Both the position numbers and the translations under genes were made by a program. From Shinella sp. SUS2 (lineage in GTDB: Bacteria; Pseudomonadota; Alphaproteobacteria; Rhizobiales; Rhizobiaceae), in the NCBI RefSeq assembly GCF_001262505.1, contig NZ_KQ410750.1, forward strand, positions 1-40,473: 40,473 nt of DNA, in the 5' to 3' direction. Each line of letters opens with the position of its first letter. Within the stretch, counting starts at the first letter, position 1. The notes below the pieces were generated by a model. That model was given only the letters and a program-made list of their open reading frames with translations. It had not been told where the DNA came from and did no database searches. Positions 1 to 8,093 of the stretch are shown in pieces.

Positions 1-73
1 TTCCGCTCCTGTCGATGAAGGAGCTTATCTCGCGGCCTCAATCACAAAAGGAAAGGTGGGATGTTCGTCGCGC

Positions 74-286
74 TCACGATAGATGCTCGTAATATTTGGA
101 CTTGCCGCCAGCGACCCAGAGCGTGCCGGCATATTTGCCTTGGGGATCGGTGACGTAGAGCGCGAGATAGGCGCCGTCGCCGCCATAGTTGGTCAGCGTA
201 GTGGTCAATGTCACCGGCCGGGCCATGGCGAGGCCAGGGAACGTGAGGGCGGTTGTCATGGCGAGAGCTGCGAGAAGCGATTTCAT
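74..286 (-). pseudogene. DUF2271 periplasmic protein, 3'-truncated
   Basis: The 70-residue product opens with a clear signal peptide (MKSLLAALAMTTALTFPGLA, then a likely cut after AMA) and continues into the N-terminal half of the DUF2271 family (TTTLTNYGGDGAYLALYVTD and the GGKSKYYEHL segment). Family members are usually about 150 to 170 residues, so roughly half is missing. Homology stops just before the TGA, and I see no continuation in any frame in the remaining bases, so this looks like a deletion or fusion near position 75 rather than a simple frameshift. ATG 286 was chosen because it starts the signal peptide and has GAAGG upstream; a longer frame begins at 352. DUF2271 genes often travel with PepSY and b-type cytochrome genes, as here. 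The function is not established. Membership is fairly certain; loss of function is inferred. Confidence 0.6.
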
Positions 287-507
287 GTCGGCTTGCCTTC
301 TGCGAGGAAACGGTGTCCGGGTCGTCGCAGAGCGCCGACCCGTCCTCGTCACTGTGGCGAAGCCGCCTGAGGGCTGCCTGACGGCCGTCGGGATTTTCCG
401 TCAGCACTTCGTCAGGAAACATCGGACACGGTCAGGTCCGCAGCAGATGCAGGAGCGACCGGCCTGTCGGCAGGCCAGCCGCGAAAGCTCCGGGGACTGA
501 ACAAGAC

Positions 508-548
508 GGCAGCCAGCCACGCTCCGCTCAGGCGCGTGGCTGGCTGCC
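508..548 (-). terminator. Strong hairpin downstream of cytochrome b561 gene
   Basis: A perfect 15-bp inverted repeat (arms GGCAGCCAGCCACGC and its complement, 508-522 and 534-548) with an 11-nt loop begins 6 bases after the cytochrome stop. On the minus strand it is followed by a short T-containing stretch (GTCTTGTTC), so it fits an intrinsic terminator, though the T-tract is weak. Confidence 0.6.
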
Positions 549-554
549 GCTGCG

Positions 555-1070
555 TTAGCGCGGAGACATCCGCTGCAACGTCCCGTCGCGCAGGACGTAC
601 TGGTGCCAGACCGCCATCGCGGCATGCAGTCCGGCAAGGTAGAGGATGATCGTGCCGGCATTCTCATGAATGTCCGCGATCAGGCCCGGTGCGCCCTGCA
701 CCCGCTCGGTGATCGCCGGAAGCTGGAAGCCGAAGAAAGAAACGGGAACACCGAGGCGCGACGCCGCGTACCAACCGCTCAACGGCAGGGCAATGAGGAA
801 CAGATACAACAGCACATGTCCGGCTTTGACGGCAAGGGCGAGACGGCCATTGGACTGCGGCGCGTCCGGGGTTCCGCCCGCAAGGCGCAGGATCAAGCGC
901 GGAAGCACCAGGACGAGCACGGCCAACCCGAACGAGAAATGCAGCAAGGGCGGGTTTTCGGCCATATGACGGCCTCCCGTCGAGGTCAGCCAGGCCCCGA
1001 GGATCAGCAGGGCTGTCAGCCAGTGGATGACGATCATGCTTCTGGAATAACGGGCCGGATCATGAGGCAT
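555..1070 (-). CDS. Cytochrome b561 family membrane protein
   Basis: The 171-residue protein has four hydrophobic helices. Histidines suited to two b-heme ligations lie in the first helix (IVIHWLTALL), the second (LLHFSFGLAV), the third (KAGHVLLYLF) and the fourth (LAGLHAAMAVWHQYVL). This is the usual bacterial cytochrome b561 pattern (COG3038), a quinol-oxidising or electron-shuttling protein of the inner membrane, and the length is normal. It lies downstream of the PepSY gene on the same strand with a 54-base gap, so the two are probably cotranscribed, and it is followed by a hairpin. The divergent two-component system next door probably controls it (inference). The electron acceptor cannot be read from the sequence. 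A second b561 gene lies at 32439-32930 in a similar setting. Confidence 0.9.
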   Translation of the reverse strand: MPHDPARYSRSMIVIHWLTALLILGAWLTSTGGRHMAENPPLLHFSFGLAVLVLVLPRLILRLAGGTPDAPQSNGRLALAVKAGHVLLYLFLIALPLSGWYAASRLGVPVSFFGFQLPAITERVQGAPGLIADIHENAGTIILYLAGLHAAMAVWHQYVLRDGTLQRMSPR

Positions 1071-1124
1071 GGCGGGATCTCCTTGCGACGGTCGCAGCGC
1101 TTGAGCGATAGCGAGATGGGATTG

Positions 1125-1520
1125 CTACTTGATGGTGGTCTTGGGCCGCACGGTCGTCCCGAGCAGGGTGTTGGAGGATGTTCCGCCTACGGTGTCGTTC
1201 TGCGAGGCTGGCGGCCGCTGACGCCTCGATCCGTGACGGTCGTCATCGCGATCCCTGTGCCGGAACTTGACGATTTCGAGGGTTTCCGGATCGACCTTGG
1301 CCTTGAAAGCCAGGCCATTCCGGTCGGTTCCCCGGATTTCGTAACAGCCGTCATCGATCTTGATCCTGGCAACGGTCCAGCCTTGACTGGCGGCCATTGT
1401 TTCGACCGCTTCCCGCGGCTTCCATCGATCCATCGAGACATGGCAATCGTCGTCGTCAGCCTTGGCGATACCGGGACCGGAAAACGCCAGAACGAGGATC
1501 GCGGCCAGCAAATGTTTCAT
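1125..1520 (-). CDS. Secreted PepSY-domain protein
   Basis: The 131-residue product starts with a signal peptide (MKHLLAAILVLAFSGPGIAKA), followed by a PepSY_2-type domain at about residues 25 to 85 with the typical segments WTVARIKIDDGCYEIRG and VDPETLEIVKF. The tail of about 45 residues is basic and polar. PepSY domains are periplasmic and often found beside metal- or redox-responsive two-component systems; their biochemical role is poorly defined. ATG 1520 was preferred to an upstream in-frame ATG at 1562 because it begins the signal peptide. It is divergent from the response regulator at 1667 and probably the first gene of an operon with the cytochrome b561. A paralogue with the same IDDGCYE core is at 9096-9413. 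Confidence 0.85.
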   Translation of the reverse strand: MKHLLAAILVLAFSGPGIAKADDDDCHVSMDRWKPREAVETMAASQGWTVARIKIDDGCYEIRGTDRNGLAFKAKVDPETLEIVKFRHRDRDDDRHGSRRQRPPASQNDTVGGTSSNTLLGTTVRPKTTIK

Positions 1521-1666
1521 CGTTTCATTGTTCCTGATCAACGCGCTTTCGGGGGGAACCATGGCACGCTCTCCTGACGAACGCCTGAAGCAGCGATGGG
1601 GCGGTCTTCAGCAAACCGACAGCATCGGACGCTAGGCAGGAGGATGGCGAGACGGGTGACCCTGGG

Positions 1667-2326
1667 ATGAGAGTTCTACTGATCGAAGACGATGCTATCC
1701 TCGGAAAGGCCGTGCGCGAGCAGGTTGCCGCCCTCCACTCGGTGGACTGGGTGACGCGGCTCGATGCGGCGCGCGAACATCTCCAAAGCGCGGCATACGA
1801 TCTCATCCTGCTCGATCTGATGCTCCCGGACGGATTGGGCATCGCCTTTCTCAAAAAGCTTCGAGCCGAGGGCAGCGTGACGCCGGTCATCATCCTGACG
1901 GCGCTCGACCAGATCTCCGACCGCATCGCGGGCCTCGATGCCGGCGCCGACGACTACATGATCAAGCCGTTCGATCTGTCGGAACTCTCCTCGCGGCTGA
2001 ATGCGGTGGCGCGGCGATACAGCGGCAACCCGAATCCTCTCATCGAGATCGGCGACCTGCGCATCGATCTCGCCGCCCGGACCGTGATGCACGGCGCGCG
2101 CCCTGTTGAGCTTACCGGTCGCGAATGGGCGCTGTTCGAAGCATTTCTGCAGCGGCCCGGCATCGCGATGACCAAGGCGCAGCTCGAAGATCGGCTCTAT
2201 GCATTCGGCGCAGAGGTCGAGAGCAATACGATCGAGGTTCACGTCAGCAGACTGCGCAAGAAGCTCGGCCACGGCGCGATCGATACGGTGCGGGGCATCG
2301 GGTATCGTCTTGGCACGGCAAGATGA
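1667..2326 (+). CDS. OmpR-family response regulator
   Basis: The 219-residue protein has an N-terminal receiver domain with the acidic pocket (LLIEDD, residues 4-9), the phospho-acceptor Asp50 in LILLDLMLPDG and the conserved Lys in YMIKPFD. A winged-helix DNA-binding domain follows (about residues 125 to 217, ending VRGIGYRLG). The pattern resembles the QseB/PmrA/TctD branch. Its stop overlaps the start of the sensor kinase (ATGA), so the pair is translationally coupled. It is divergent from the PepSY-cytochrome b561 genes, its probable targets (inference). The ribosome-binding site is weak, but the MRVLLIEDD start is canonical. The signal is unknown; metal or envelope redox stress would fit the neighbours. 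Confidence 0.93.
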   Translation: MRVLLIEDDAILGKAVREQVAALHSVDWVTRLDAAREHLQSAAYDLILLDLMLPDGLGIAFLKKLRAEGSVTPVIILTALDQISDRIAGLDAGADDYMIKPFDLSELSSRLNAVARRYSGNPNPLIEIGDLRIDLAARTVMHGARPVELTGREWALFEAFLQRPGIAMTKAQLEDRLYAFGAEVESNTIEVHVSRLRKKLGHGAIDTVRGIGYRLGTAR

Positions 2327-3651
2327 AGCGGCCCAGGAGCCTGCAATGGCGGCTCTCGCTATGGCTGGGGCTAGGGCTAACGGTGTTATGGGCACTTGCC
2401 GCGGTCGTGACCGCGCAGATGCTGCGCCACGAAATGGACGAGGTGTTCGACAGCGCCCTCGAAGAGACGGCGCAACGCATCCTGCCGCTTGCGGCGATCG
2501 AGATCATCGGCCGCGATGCCGACGACACCGAACAGCGCGTTGCCACGCTCCGCCAGCACGACGAGTATTTCACCTATGTCGTGCGCGATGCCGCGGGCAA
2601 GGTTCTGCTGCGATCGCACAGCGCCGATCTCGCGGCATTCCCGCCGTTTTCCGGAATGGGCTTTGCCACGACGCCGACGCACCGCCTCTACTCCGACGCG
2701 ACCCTCCAGCAGAATCTGACCATCACCATCGCGGAGCCCCTGTCGCATCGCCGGATGACCGCCGGGCGACTGTTGCTCGGGCTGAGCCTGCCGCTGGCCG
2801 TCATTGTCCCGCTCGGCTTGATCGGCATCTGGGTCATTGTCCGGCTGTCCATGACCCCGGTTCGGACCTTCCGCTCGCAGATCGAGGCGCGCGGCGGCGG
2901 TGATTTGACACCCATCGACGCGGAGGACCTGCCCTCGGAGATCGGCCCCGTCGCCAAAGCGGTCAACCACCTCCTGGACCGATTGACGCGTACCTTGCAG
3001 GCCGAGCGCAGCCTGGCGGCCAAATCGGCCCATGAGCTGCGGACACCGGTGGCTGCTGCACTGGCGCAGGCGCAGCGCATGATCGCGCAAGCGCCGGACG
3101 ACGCCACGCGCGAGCGCGCCGAGGATATGCAGACCGCCTTGCGGCGCCTTTCCCGCCTCACCGAGAAACTCATGCAACTGGCGAGAGCCGAGGGCGGACG
3201 CCTTCTCGCCGAGGCGCCGGTCGAGATCGGCGCCATCCTGCGGATGGTTGTGAGCGAATTCGACGGGCAGGCCGAGACTGCAGGGCGCATCGACCTGACA
3301 CTGCCAGACGCGCCGGTATTCGCAAGCATCGACGCCGACGCCTTCGCCATCCTGGCCCGGAACCTGATCGAAAACGCCCTCAAGCATGGCGTGCGGGACG
3401 AACCGGTCGCCGTCACCTTGTCGGCAGACGGCTGTCTGCGCGTCACGAACGCCGGCCCGGTCGTGCCTTCCGCAGTGCTTGCGCGGCTGAGCGAGCCCTT
3501 CGAGCGCGGTCAGGCTCTGGTGCGGGGGGCCGGCCTGGGGCTCGCCATCGCCCGGACCATTGCTGCCGGAACAAATGGACGGATAGAACTCCAATCTCCC
3601 GCAAGCGGCAGGATTGACGGGTTTGAGGCAAGGTTCTTCATAGACAAATGA
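2323..3651 (+). CDS. Two-component sensor histidine kinase
   Basis: The 442-residue inner-membrane kinase has a transmembrane helix at about residues 11-32, a periplasmic sensor region (about 33-148), a second helix (about 150-174) and a HAMP segment. The HisKA box follows with phospho-acceptor His237 (SAHELRTPVAAA). The HATPase domain has the N box (NLIENALKHG) and a G box (GAGLGLAIARTIA). The start ATG at 2323 overlaps the regulator stop; an in-frame extension from 2125 would lie inside the regulator and was rejected. It is the cognate kinase of the preceding regulator. The periplasmic domain has no recognisable ligand motif, so the stimulus is open. Confidence 0.92.
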   Translation: MKRPRSLQWRLSLWLGLGLTVLWALAAVVTAQMLRHEMDEVFDSALEETAQRILPLAAIEIIGRDADDTEQRVATLRQHDEYFTYVVRDAAGKVLLRSHSADLAAFPPFSGMGFATTPTHRLYSDATLQQNLTITIAEPLSHRRMTAGRLLLGLSLPLAVIVPLGLIGIWVIVRLSMTPVRTFRSQIEARGGGDLTPIDAEDLPSEIGPVAKAVNHLLDRLTRTLQAERSLAAKSAHELRTPVAAALAQAQRMIAQAPDDATRERAEDMQTALRRLSRLTEKLMQLARAEGGRLLAEAPVEIGAILRMVVSEFDGQAETAGRIDLTLPDAPVFASIDADAFAILARNLIENALKHGVRDEPVAVTLSADGCLRVTNAGPVVPSAVLARLSEPFERGQALVRGAGLGLAIARTIAAGTNGRIELQSPASGRIDGFEARFFIDK

Positions 3652-3695
3652 TCATCGACATCGACGCCAGATGCTGAAAGGCAACTCGGGAGACC

Positions 3696-4961
3696 ATGGA
3701 CACTGACGCCCTGCTCAGCCGCCTTGCGGTATCGCTTTCGATCGGTCTGCTGATCGGCCTGGAGCGTGGATGGCGTACCCGCAACGAGGAAGACCATCTG
3801 CGCGCGGCAGGTCTACGAACGTTCGCGCTGACCGGTCTCACCGGCGGCATTACCGGCGCCCTGGCCCGGCAGTTCGACTCTGGCCTCGTGATCGGTCTTG
3901 TTTTCCTCGGGTTCACCGCGGCATTCGCCTCCTACCACTGGCTCGAAGCGCGGGCCGAGCGAAATTACAGCGCGACATCCGTCGTCGCCGGCATAGCCAC
4001 GTTCCTGCTGGGAACGCTTGCCGTCGTCGGCGACCTTGCAGCCGCCATCGCCGGGGCTGTTGCCACGGCTGTGCTGCTTGCCCTGCGCGAGCCGTTGCAT
4101 CGTTGGGTCGCGTCGCTGAGCTGGAATGAGATCCGGTCGGGCCTGACGCTTCTGGCAATGACCTTTCTCATGCTGCCGATCCTGCCGAACAGGCCGGTCG
4201 ATCCCTGGGGCACCGTCAATCCATATGAGATCTGGTTGCTGACCATCCTGATCGCCGCGGTCTCCTTCGCCGGCTACGTCGCCGTCCGCGTGTTCGGGGA
4301 CCGGCTTGGCGTCCTGATGACGGCGATCGCGGGCGGGCTCGCCTCTTCGACAGCGACGACCTTGACGCTGGCAAGGCTTGCCCGCCGGCACCCCGAGTCC
4401 AGCACGCTGCTTTCCTGTGGCGTGCTTCTTTCCGGCTTGACCATGATCATCCGCGTTGCAGTCGTGGCGACGGCCTTGAACCCAAGCTTGCTTCCGCATC
4501 TCAAATGGCCATTGCTCATCGGCGGTGGCGTGCTCGCCATCGGCGCCGGGCTCCTGCTGCTACAAAGTCGCGGCTCCTCCGAACAGCCGGAACTTACGAT
4601 CACCAACCCGCTGGAATTGGCGCCTGCCCTGAAAATGGGGACACTCATCACCGTGGTCATGGTGGTGTCGCATCTGCTTCAGCAGTCGTTCGGGAATGCG
4701 GGCGTTCTGGTGACCGCCGCCGCTTCGGGCATCGCCGATGTGGATGCGATTTCGATCTCCATGGCCCGCCTGGCGTCGCATTCGATCGAGCCCGGTCTTG
4801 CGGCAGATGCGATCCTGATCGCCGTGGCCATGAATACACTTGTCAAAGCCGTGATGGCGGCATGGGTCGGAGGCTCAAGGATCGGCGGGCCCGTCAGCGC
4901 CCTTAGCGTGCTCGGCCTTGCGGCCGGCATGGCAGCGTCTCTGTATCTTGGCCGTTCGTGA
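3696..4961 (+). CDS. MgtC/SapB-DUF4010 membrane protein
   Basis: The 421-residue polytopic protein has an MgtC/SapB-like N-terminus (LAVSLSIGLLIGLERGW, then LRTFALTGLTGGITG) and a C-terminal DUF4010 domain (about residues 180-415). Around a dozen hydrophobic segments are visible. The GLERGW signature is typical of MgtC-type proteins, whose N-terminal domain is linked to magnesium homeostasis and membrane-potential control; the DUF4010 architecture itself has no proven transport activity. ATG 3696 has GGGAG eight bases upstream. It follows the sensor kinase by 44 bases and may share its transcript. The length is normal. Assignment to the family is secure; the substrate is not. Confidence 0.88.
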   Translation: MDTDALLSRLAVSLSIGLLIGLERGWRTRNEEDHLRAAGLRTFALTGLTGGITGALARQFDSGLVIGLVFLGFTAAFASYHWLEARAERNYSATSVVAGIATFLLGTLAVVGDLAAAIAGAVATAVLLALREPLHRWVASLSWNEIRSGLTLLAMTFLMLPILPNRPVDPWGTVNPYEIWLLTILIAAVSFAGYVAVRVFGDRLGVLMTAIAGGLASSTATTLTLARLARRHPESSTLLSCGVLLSGLTMIIRVAVVATALNPSLLPHLKWPLLIGGGVLAIGAGLLLLQSRGSSEQPELTITNPLELAPALKMGTLITVVMVVSHLLQQSFGNAGVLVTAAASGIADVDAISISMARLASHSIEPGLAADAILIAVAMNTLVKAVMAAWVGGSRIGGPVSALSVLGLAAGMAASLYLGRS

Positions 4962-5039
4962 ATTGAGGGGGAGATTGCGGCCGGGCATGCGGCCACACTC
5001 GGGCCTTGATGGGTCGGTCTGGTCGGCTGTAAGCGATGG

Positions 5040-5074
5040 TTTCGGGGAGAGTGGTGTCGCTGATCTCCCCGAAA
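5040..5074. terminator. Bidirectional hairpin between convergent genes
   Basis: A perfect 11-bp inverted repeat (TTTCGGGGAGA and its complement) with a 13-nt loop lies between the plus-strand MgtC-like gene (stop 4961) and the minus-strand YdcH gene (stop 5120). The position and the A/T-ended stem suit a shared terminator, but there is no long T-tract on either side. Confidence 0.5.
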
Positions 5075-5119
5075 TCGGGTAATGCAAGCGGGGCAGCAAA
5101 ACGCGGCCTCGCAGTCCCC

Positions 5120-5359
5120 TCACGCGTTGCGGAGCGATGCCACGATCTTGTCTTTTAACATCAGCCGCTGGCGGCGCAGATCGGCCTCGGCTGCTTCGGA
5201 AATGGCGTCGAGACGTGTCTCGGACCGATGAATCTTGTCGTTCACCGCGTCATATTCCGTCAAAACATGCGCAAACTCCGGGCTTTTCGCCTTCAGGGCA
5301 TGAATGGCGTCCATCTGGTCTGGGAATTCGTCGCCAAGAGTGTGAGGTGTATTCGACAA
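5120..5359 (-). CDS. YdcH family (DUF465) small protein
   Basis: The 79-residue charged, helical protein matches the DUF465/YdcH family: MDAIHALKAKSPEFAHVLTE, then a coiled-coil-like stretch (VNDKIHRSETRLDAI) and a basic end (RRQRLMLKDKIVASL). Such proteins are common in proteobacteria and of unknown function. The preferred start is TTG 5359, because a good GGAGAAAG ribosome-binding site sits just upstream and relatives often begin with a similar SNTPHTLG-type stretch; the first ATG would shorten it by about 16 residues. It lies just downstream of a conserved hypothetical gene on the same strand. Confidence 0.75.
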   Translation of the reverse strand: MSNTPHTLGDEFPDQMDAIHALKAKSPEFAHVLTEYDAVNDKIHRSETRLDAISEAAEADLRRQRLMLKDKIVASLRNA

Positions 5360-5393
5360 GGTTCTTTCTCCTTTTCTGCAATTTCGCCCGGCG

Positions 5394-5795
5394 TCAGGGC
5401 TTTTCGACGCGCGCGACCTGATAGGTGACAAACGCGCCTTCCCGCCCGACCGAGATGTATTCGCCAAGACGGAAGCACTCCTCGCCCAGGCGGAAACCGA
5501 TCTCGTCGTCCCGATCACCCAGCTCGTAATCGAAATACCACTGCCCGCCGGGCTTGCGCCGCAACAGCCCGATGCGGGCCGTCTTACCGTCCCGAAAATA
5601 TCGGACGCGACAGGCGTCGCGAGATTTCTTCCATTCCAGCGGATCAAGGAATCCTTCGTGGTTGAGCGGAACCAGAAGATCATAGCCTTCTTCCCGATCT
5701 CCCTCCGGATGGTCTTTGCCGCGAGCGAGAACCAACCGCACGTGGTGGAAACTTGAGGGTAGTTCTTGTGCCTTGACCACGATCCGATCCTTCAT
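5394..5795 (-). CDS. Conserved alphaproteobacterial hypothetical protein
   Basis: The 133-residue soluble protein is rich in charged and aromatic residues (DYELGDRDDEIGFRLG, EYISVGREGAFVTYQV). I recognise it as a conserved hypothetical seen in alphaproteobacteria, with a nearly invariant centre (IGLLRRKPGGQWYFDYELGD). It has no signal peptide or membrane segment and no named domain that I can assign. The ATG at 5795 is kept because MKDRIVVKAQ is the conserved N-terminus. It is followed after 34 bases by the YdcH gene, so the two may be cotranscribed. The function is unknown. Confidence 0.7.
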   Translation of the reverse strand: MKDRIVVKAQELPSSFHHVRLVLARGKDHPEGDREEGYDLLVPLNHEGFLDPLEWKKSRDACRVRYFRDGKTARIGLLRRKPGGQWYFDYELGDRDDEIGFRLGEECFRLGEYISVGREGAFVTYQVARVEKP

Positions 5796-5882
5796 TTCCC
5801 CCCCTGATACACCATTGGCAAAGGAACGTTCTTGATCTGGCGCAAGTGAGACGAGGCATGTGTTATCCGATGCCGGCGACTA

Positions 5883-6045
5883 TCCGGAACGGTCGAGATG
5901 GGCCTGCGTCAGGATGACCGCGCCGATCGCCGCAGGCTGAACCGGAAGCTTCTCCCAGTTAAGCTCGCGCAGGTTCTTGAGCCCCTGGAACAGCCCGCAG
6001 TCGATAAGGATGCGGTGGCGCGCCGAGCGATGTCAAAGTCAGCAT
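5883..6045 (-). pseudogene. Decayed MBL-fold (beta-CASP type) metallohydrolase remnant
   Basis: From an ATG at 6045 with AAGGGAC upstream the frame reads MLTLTSLGA, the start of RNase J/Ysh1-like MBL-fold hydrolases, then shifts frame. About six bases later another frame reads HRILIDCGLFQGLKNLREL and ends in TQAHLDRSG at a stop. The family would have roughly fifteen more residues between the two pieces, so there is a small internal deletion with a frameshift. The zinc-binding HxHxDH motif is degraded (QAHLDR), and the remaining 300 or so residues are absent. It is clearly non-functional. The rest of the gap between 5796 and 6111 shows no other gene. Confidence 0.65.
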
Positions 6046-6111
6046 CGGTGTCCCTTTGCGGTTTTTAGGACAGGGAAGGTCCGGCTGCCGCCCAATCAGC
6101 ACTGGGTCCAA

Positions 6112-8091
6112 TCATGGTGTGGTGGGCGAGGTCGCCCGCGATCCGGACGTGCTGCCCGTTTGATCCTGGAACTCATATTGACGAGAATGGTGGAGATAGC
6201 CGTCGGTGGCGCGGATTCGGTCCGACAGGAGGCGTAGGCCATTCAGCACGACCAGAACGGTGCCGCCTTCGTGTCCGATCACCGCGAGCGGAAGCGGCAG
6301 GTCGAAGAACAGGCCGCCGGTCACAAGTACCAGCATGGCGCCGATCGCGAGGACGAGATTCTGTCGGATGATGACGGCCGTCCGCCGTGCAAGCCGGTGC
6401 GCATCGGCCAGCTTCTTCATGTCTTCCGACAGCAGGGCGACGTCGGCGGCCTGCAGTGCGACGTCCGACCCCGCCGCGCCCATGGCGATGCCGACGTCGG
6501 CGCGAGCCAATGCGGCGGCATCGTTGACGCCATCGCCGACGAAAGCGACCTTGCCATCACGCGCGAGGTCGCCGACCTGGAGCACCTTGTCCTGCGGCAG
6601 CATCTCGGCATGAACCTCGCCGGGCGCAAGGCCAAGTTCCGTACCGATGCGCAAGGCCACCGGCCTGCGGTCGCCGGTCATCATCACGATGCGGTTGACG
6701 CCACCGGCGCGAAGCGCGGCCAGCGCCGGGGCTGAGCTGGCTCTTGCTTCGTCCGCAACACTGACCGCCCCCAGAACGGTCGCACCGCGCCCAAGATAGA
6801 CCACGGTCTGAGAACTGTCGGCGAGTTCACGGAACGCCGGATCATCGACGGAGGCGCCCATGTCCTCGACGAGGTGAGCGTTGCCGGCCCATATCGGGCC
6901 GAAGGAATCGTAGCCGACGATGCCGGCGCTCGGATGCGACGTAACGTCCACGACCGCCACCGGCTCAACGCCATGAACCAGGGCCTCACGACGGATGGCG
7001 GCAGCGATGTGATGCTCGGAATGCGCTTCCAGCCCGGCAAGGAGCGAAAGGAAACGGCGATCCTCACCATCCAGGGCGACAATGCGCGTAACCTCTGCAC
7101 GTCCATTGGTCAGGGTCCCGGTCTTGTCGAACGCGAAGGTATCGACAGCGGCGAGCGTTTCGAGCGCACCGCCCCCCTTGAACAGCACGCCGCCTCGCGC
7201 CGCGGCGGAGAGCGCCGACAGGATCGCTGCCGGGACTGAGATGACGATCGCGCAGGGACTGGCGGCGACCAGGAGTGTCGCGGCCTTGTAGAGGGCCTGT
7301 TCCCAGTCGCGGCCAAGCCAATAGAAGACCGCAAGGGCCAGAGCGGAGCCCAGCAGGACACCGACCGTATAACGCTGGCCGAACCACGCGCTGAAGCGCT
7401 CGGACGGCGCCTTCGCTTCCTGCGCCTCGGTGACGAGCTGGATCATGCGCGCGATCGTGCTGTCGCCGACCGTCCTGGTGACGGTCACGTCAAGGACCCC
7501 GTCAAGATTGACGGTCGCCTCGAAAACCTGCTCGCCCGGTTCCTTGGAGACCGGCATCGACTCACCGGTGATATTGGCTTCGTCGATTCCGCCACGGCCA
7601 TGCAGGATCACACCGTCGGTCGGCACGCGTGCGCCCGGACGCAGCACCACCACATCGCCGACGGCAAGCTCCGCAGCAGGAACCTCCACCGTGGTCCCGT
7701 CCTCTCCTTTGCGGAAAGCCGTCTCCGGCCGGAGCGCCATGAGCGCCTCAACAGCCCTGCGCGCGCGTCCCAATGCCTGGTGCTCAAGCGTGGTCGACAC
7801 GCTGAACAACGTCAGCAACACCGCGCCTTCGAACGGCGCCCCGACGATCGCCGCCGCCACGGCCGCGACGACCATCAGAAGATCGATGTCGAGGATATGA
7901 TCGCGCCACAACGCCGTCAGGGCGCTCCAGGTGGCGGGAAGCCCTCCGGCCAAATAGACCATCGCCAGACCGGGAGATCTTAGAATGGAAAGGCCTTCCG
8001 CCGGCGGCCAGGTCCCGGCGACGGCCAGCATCATCCCGAGGACCGCAATTGCCGACATGACGGTCTGGAAATCGAGCGACAGACGTTTCAT
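6112..8091 (-). CDS. P1B-4-type metal-exporting P-type ATPase
   Basis: The 659-residue ATPase has an actuator TGES (175-178), the phosphorylation motif DKTGT (322-326) and a hinge GDGVND region. In place of the CPC metal motif it has SPC (278-280), and the last membrane region carries HEGGT (607-611). SPC plus HEGGT defines the P1B-4 group, known to export Co2+, Fe2+, Ni2+ or Zn2+ depending on the member. There is no N-terminal metal-binding domain, which is normal for the group. ATG 8091 overlaps the end region of the VIT/CCC1 gene, so the two are coupled; a longer frame to 8262 lies inside that gene and was rejected. With the iron-box candidate upstream, Fe2+ export is the best guess (inference). 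The final 40 residues are polar and may be extended relative to homologues. Confidence 0.9.
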   Translation of the reverse strand: MKRLSLDFQTVMSAIAVLGMMLAVAGTWPPAEGLSILRSPGLAMVYLAGGLPATWSALTALWRDHILDIDLLMVVAAVAAAIVGAPFEGAVLLTLFSVSTTLEHQALGRARRAVEALMALRPETAFRKGEDGTTVEVPAAELAVGDVVVLRPGARVPTDGVILHGRGGIDEANITGESMPVSKEPGEQVFEATVNLDGVLDVTVTRTVGDSTIARMIQLVTEAQEAKAPSERFSAWFGQRYTVGVLLGSALALAVFYWLGRDWEQALYKAATLLVAASPCAIVISVPAAILSALSAAARGGVLFKGGGALETLAAVDTFAFDKTGTLTNGRAEVTRIVALDGEDRRFLSLLAGLEAHSEHHIAAAIRREALVHGVEPVAVVDVTSHPSAGIVGYDSFGPIWAGNAHLVEDMGASVDDPAFRELADSSQTVVYLGRGATVLGAVSVADEARASSAPALAALRAGGVNRIVMMTGDRRPVALRIGTELGLAPGEVHAEMLPQDKVLQVGDLARDGKVAFVGDGVNDAAALARADVGIAMGAAGSDVALQAADVALLSEDMKKLADAHRLARRTAVIIRQNLVLAIGAMLVLVTGGLFFDLPLPLAVIGHEGGTVLVVLNGLRLLSDRIRATDGYLHHSRQYEFQDQTGSTSGSRATSPTTP

Positions 8092-8093
8092 CG

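Noticed and set aside
1585..1611. CTGAAG...CTTCAG inverted repeat before the first response regulator
   Set aside because: Only six base pairs with a 15-base spacer; expected by chance.
4978..4995. GGCCGGGCATGCGGCC near-palindrome after the MgtC-like gene
   Set aside because: GC-rich and imperfect, with the stronger hairpin at 5040-5074 explaining termination.
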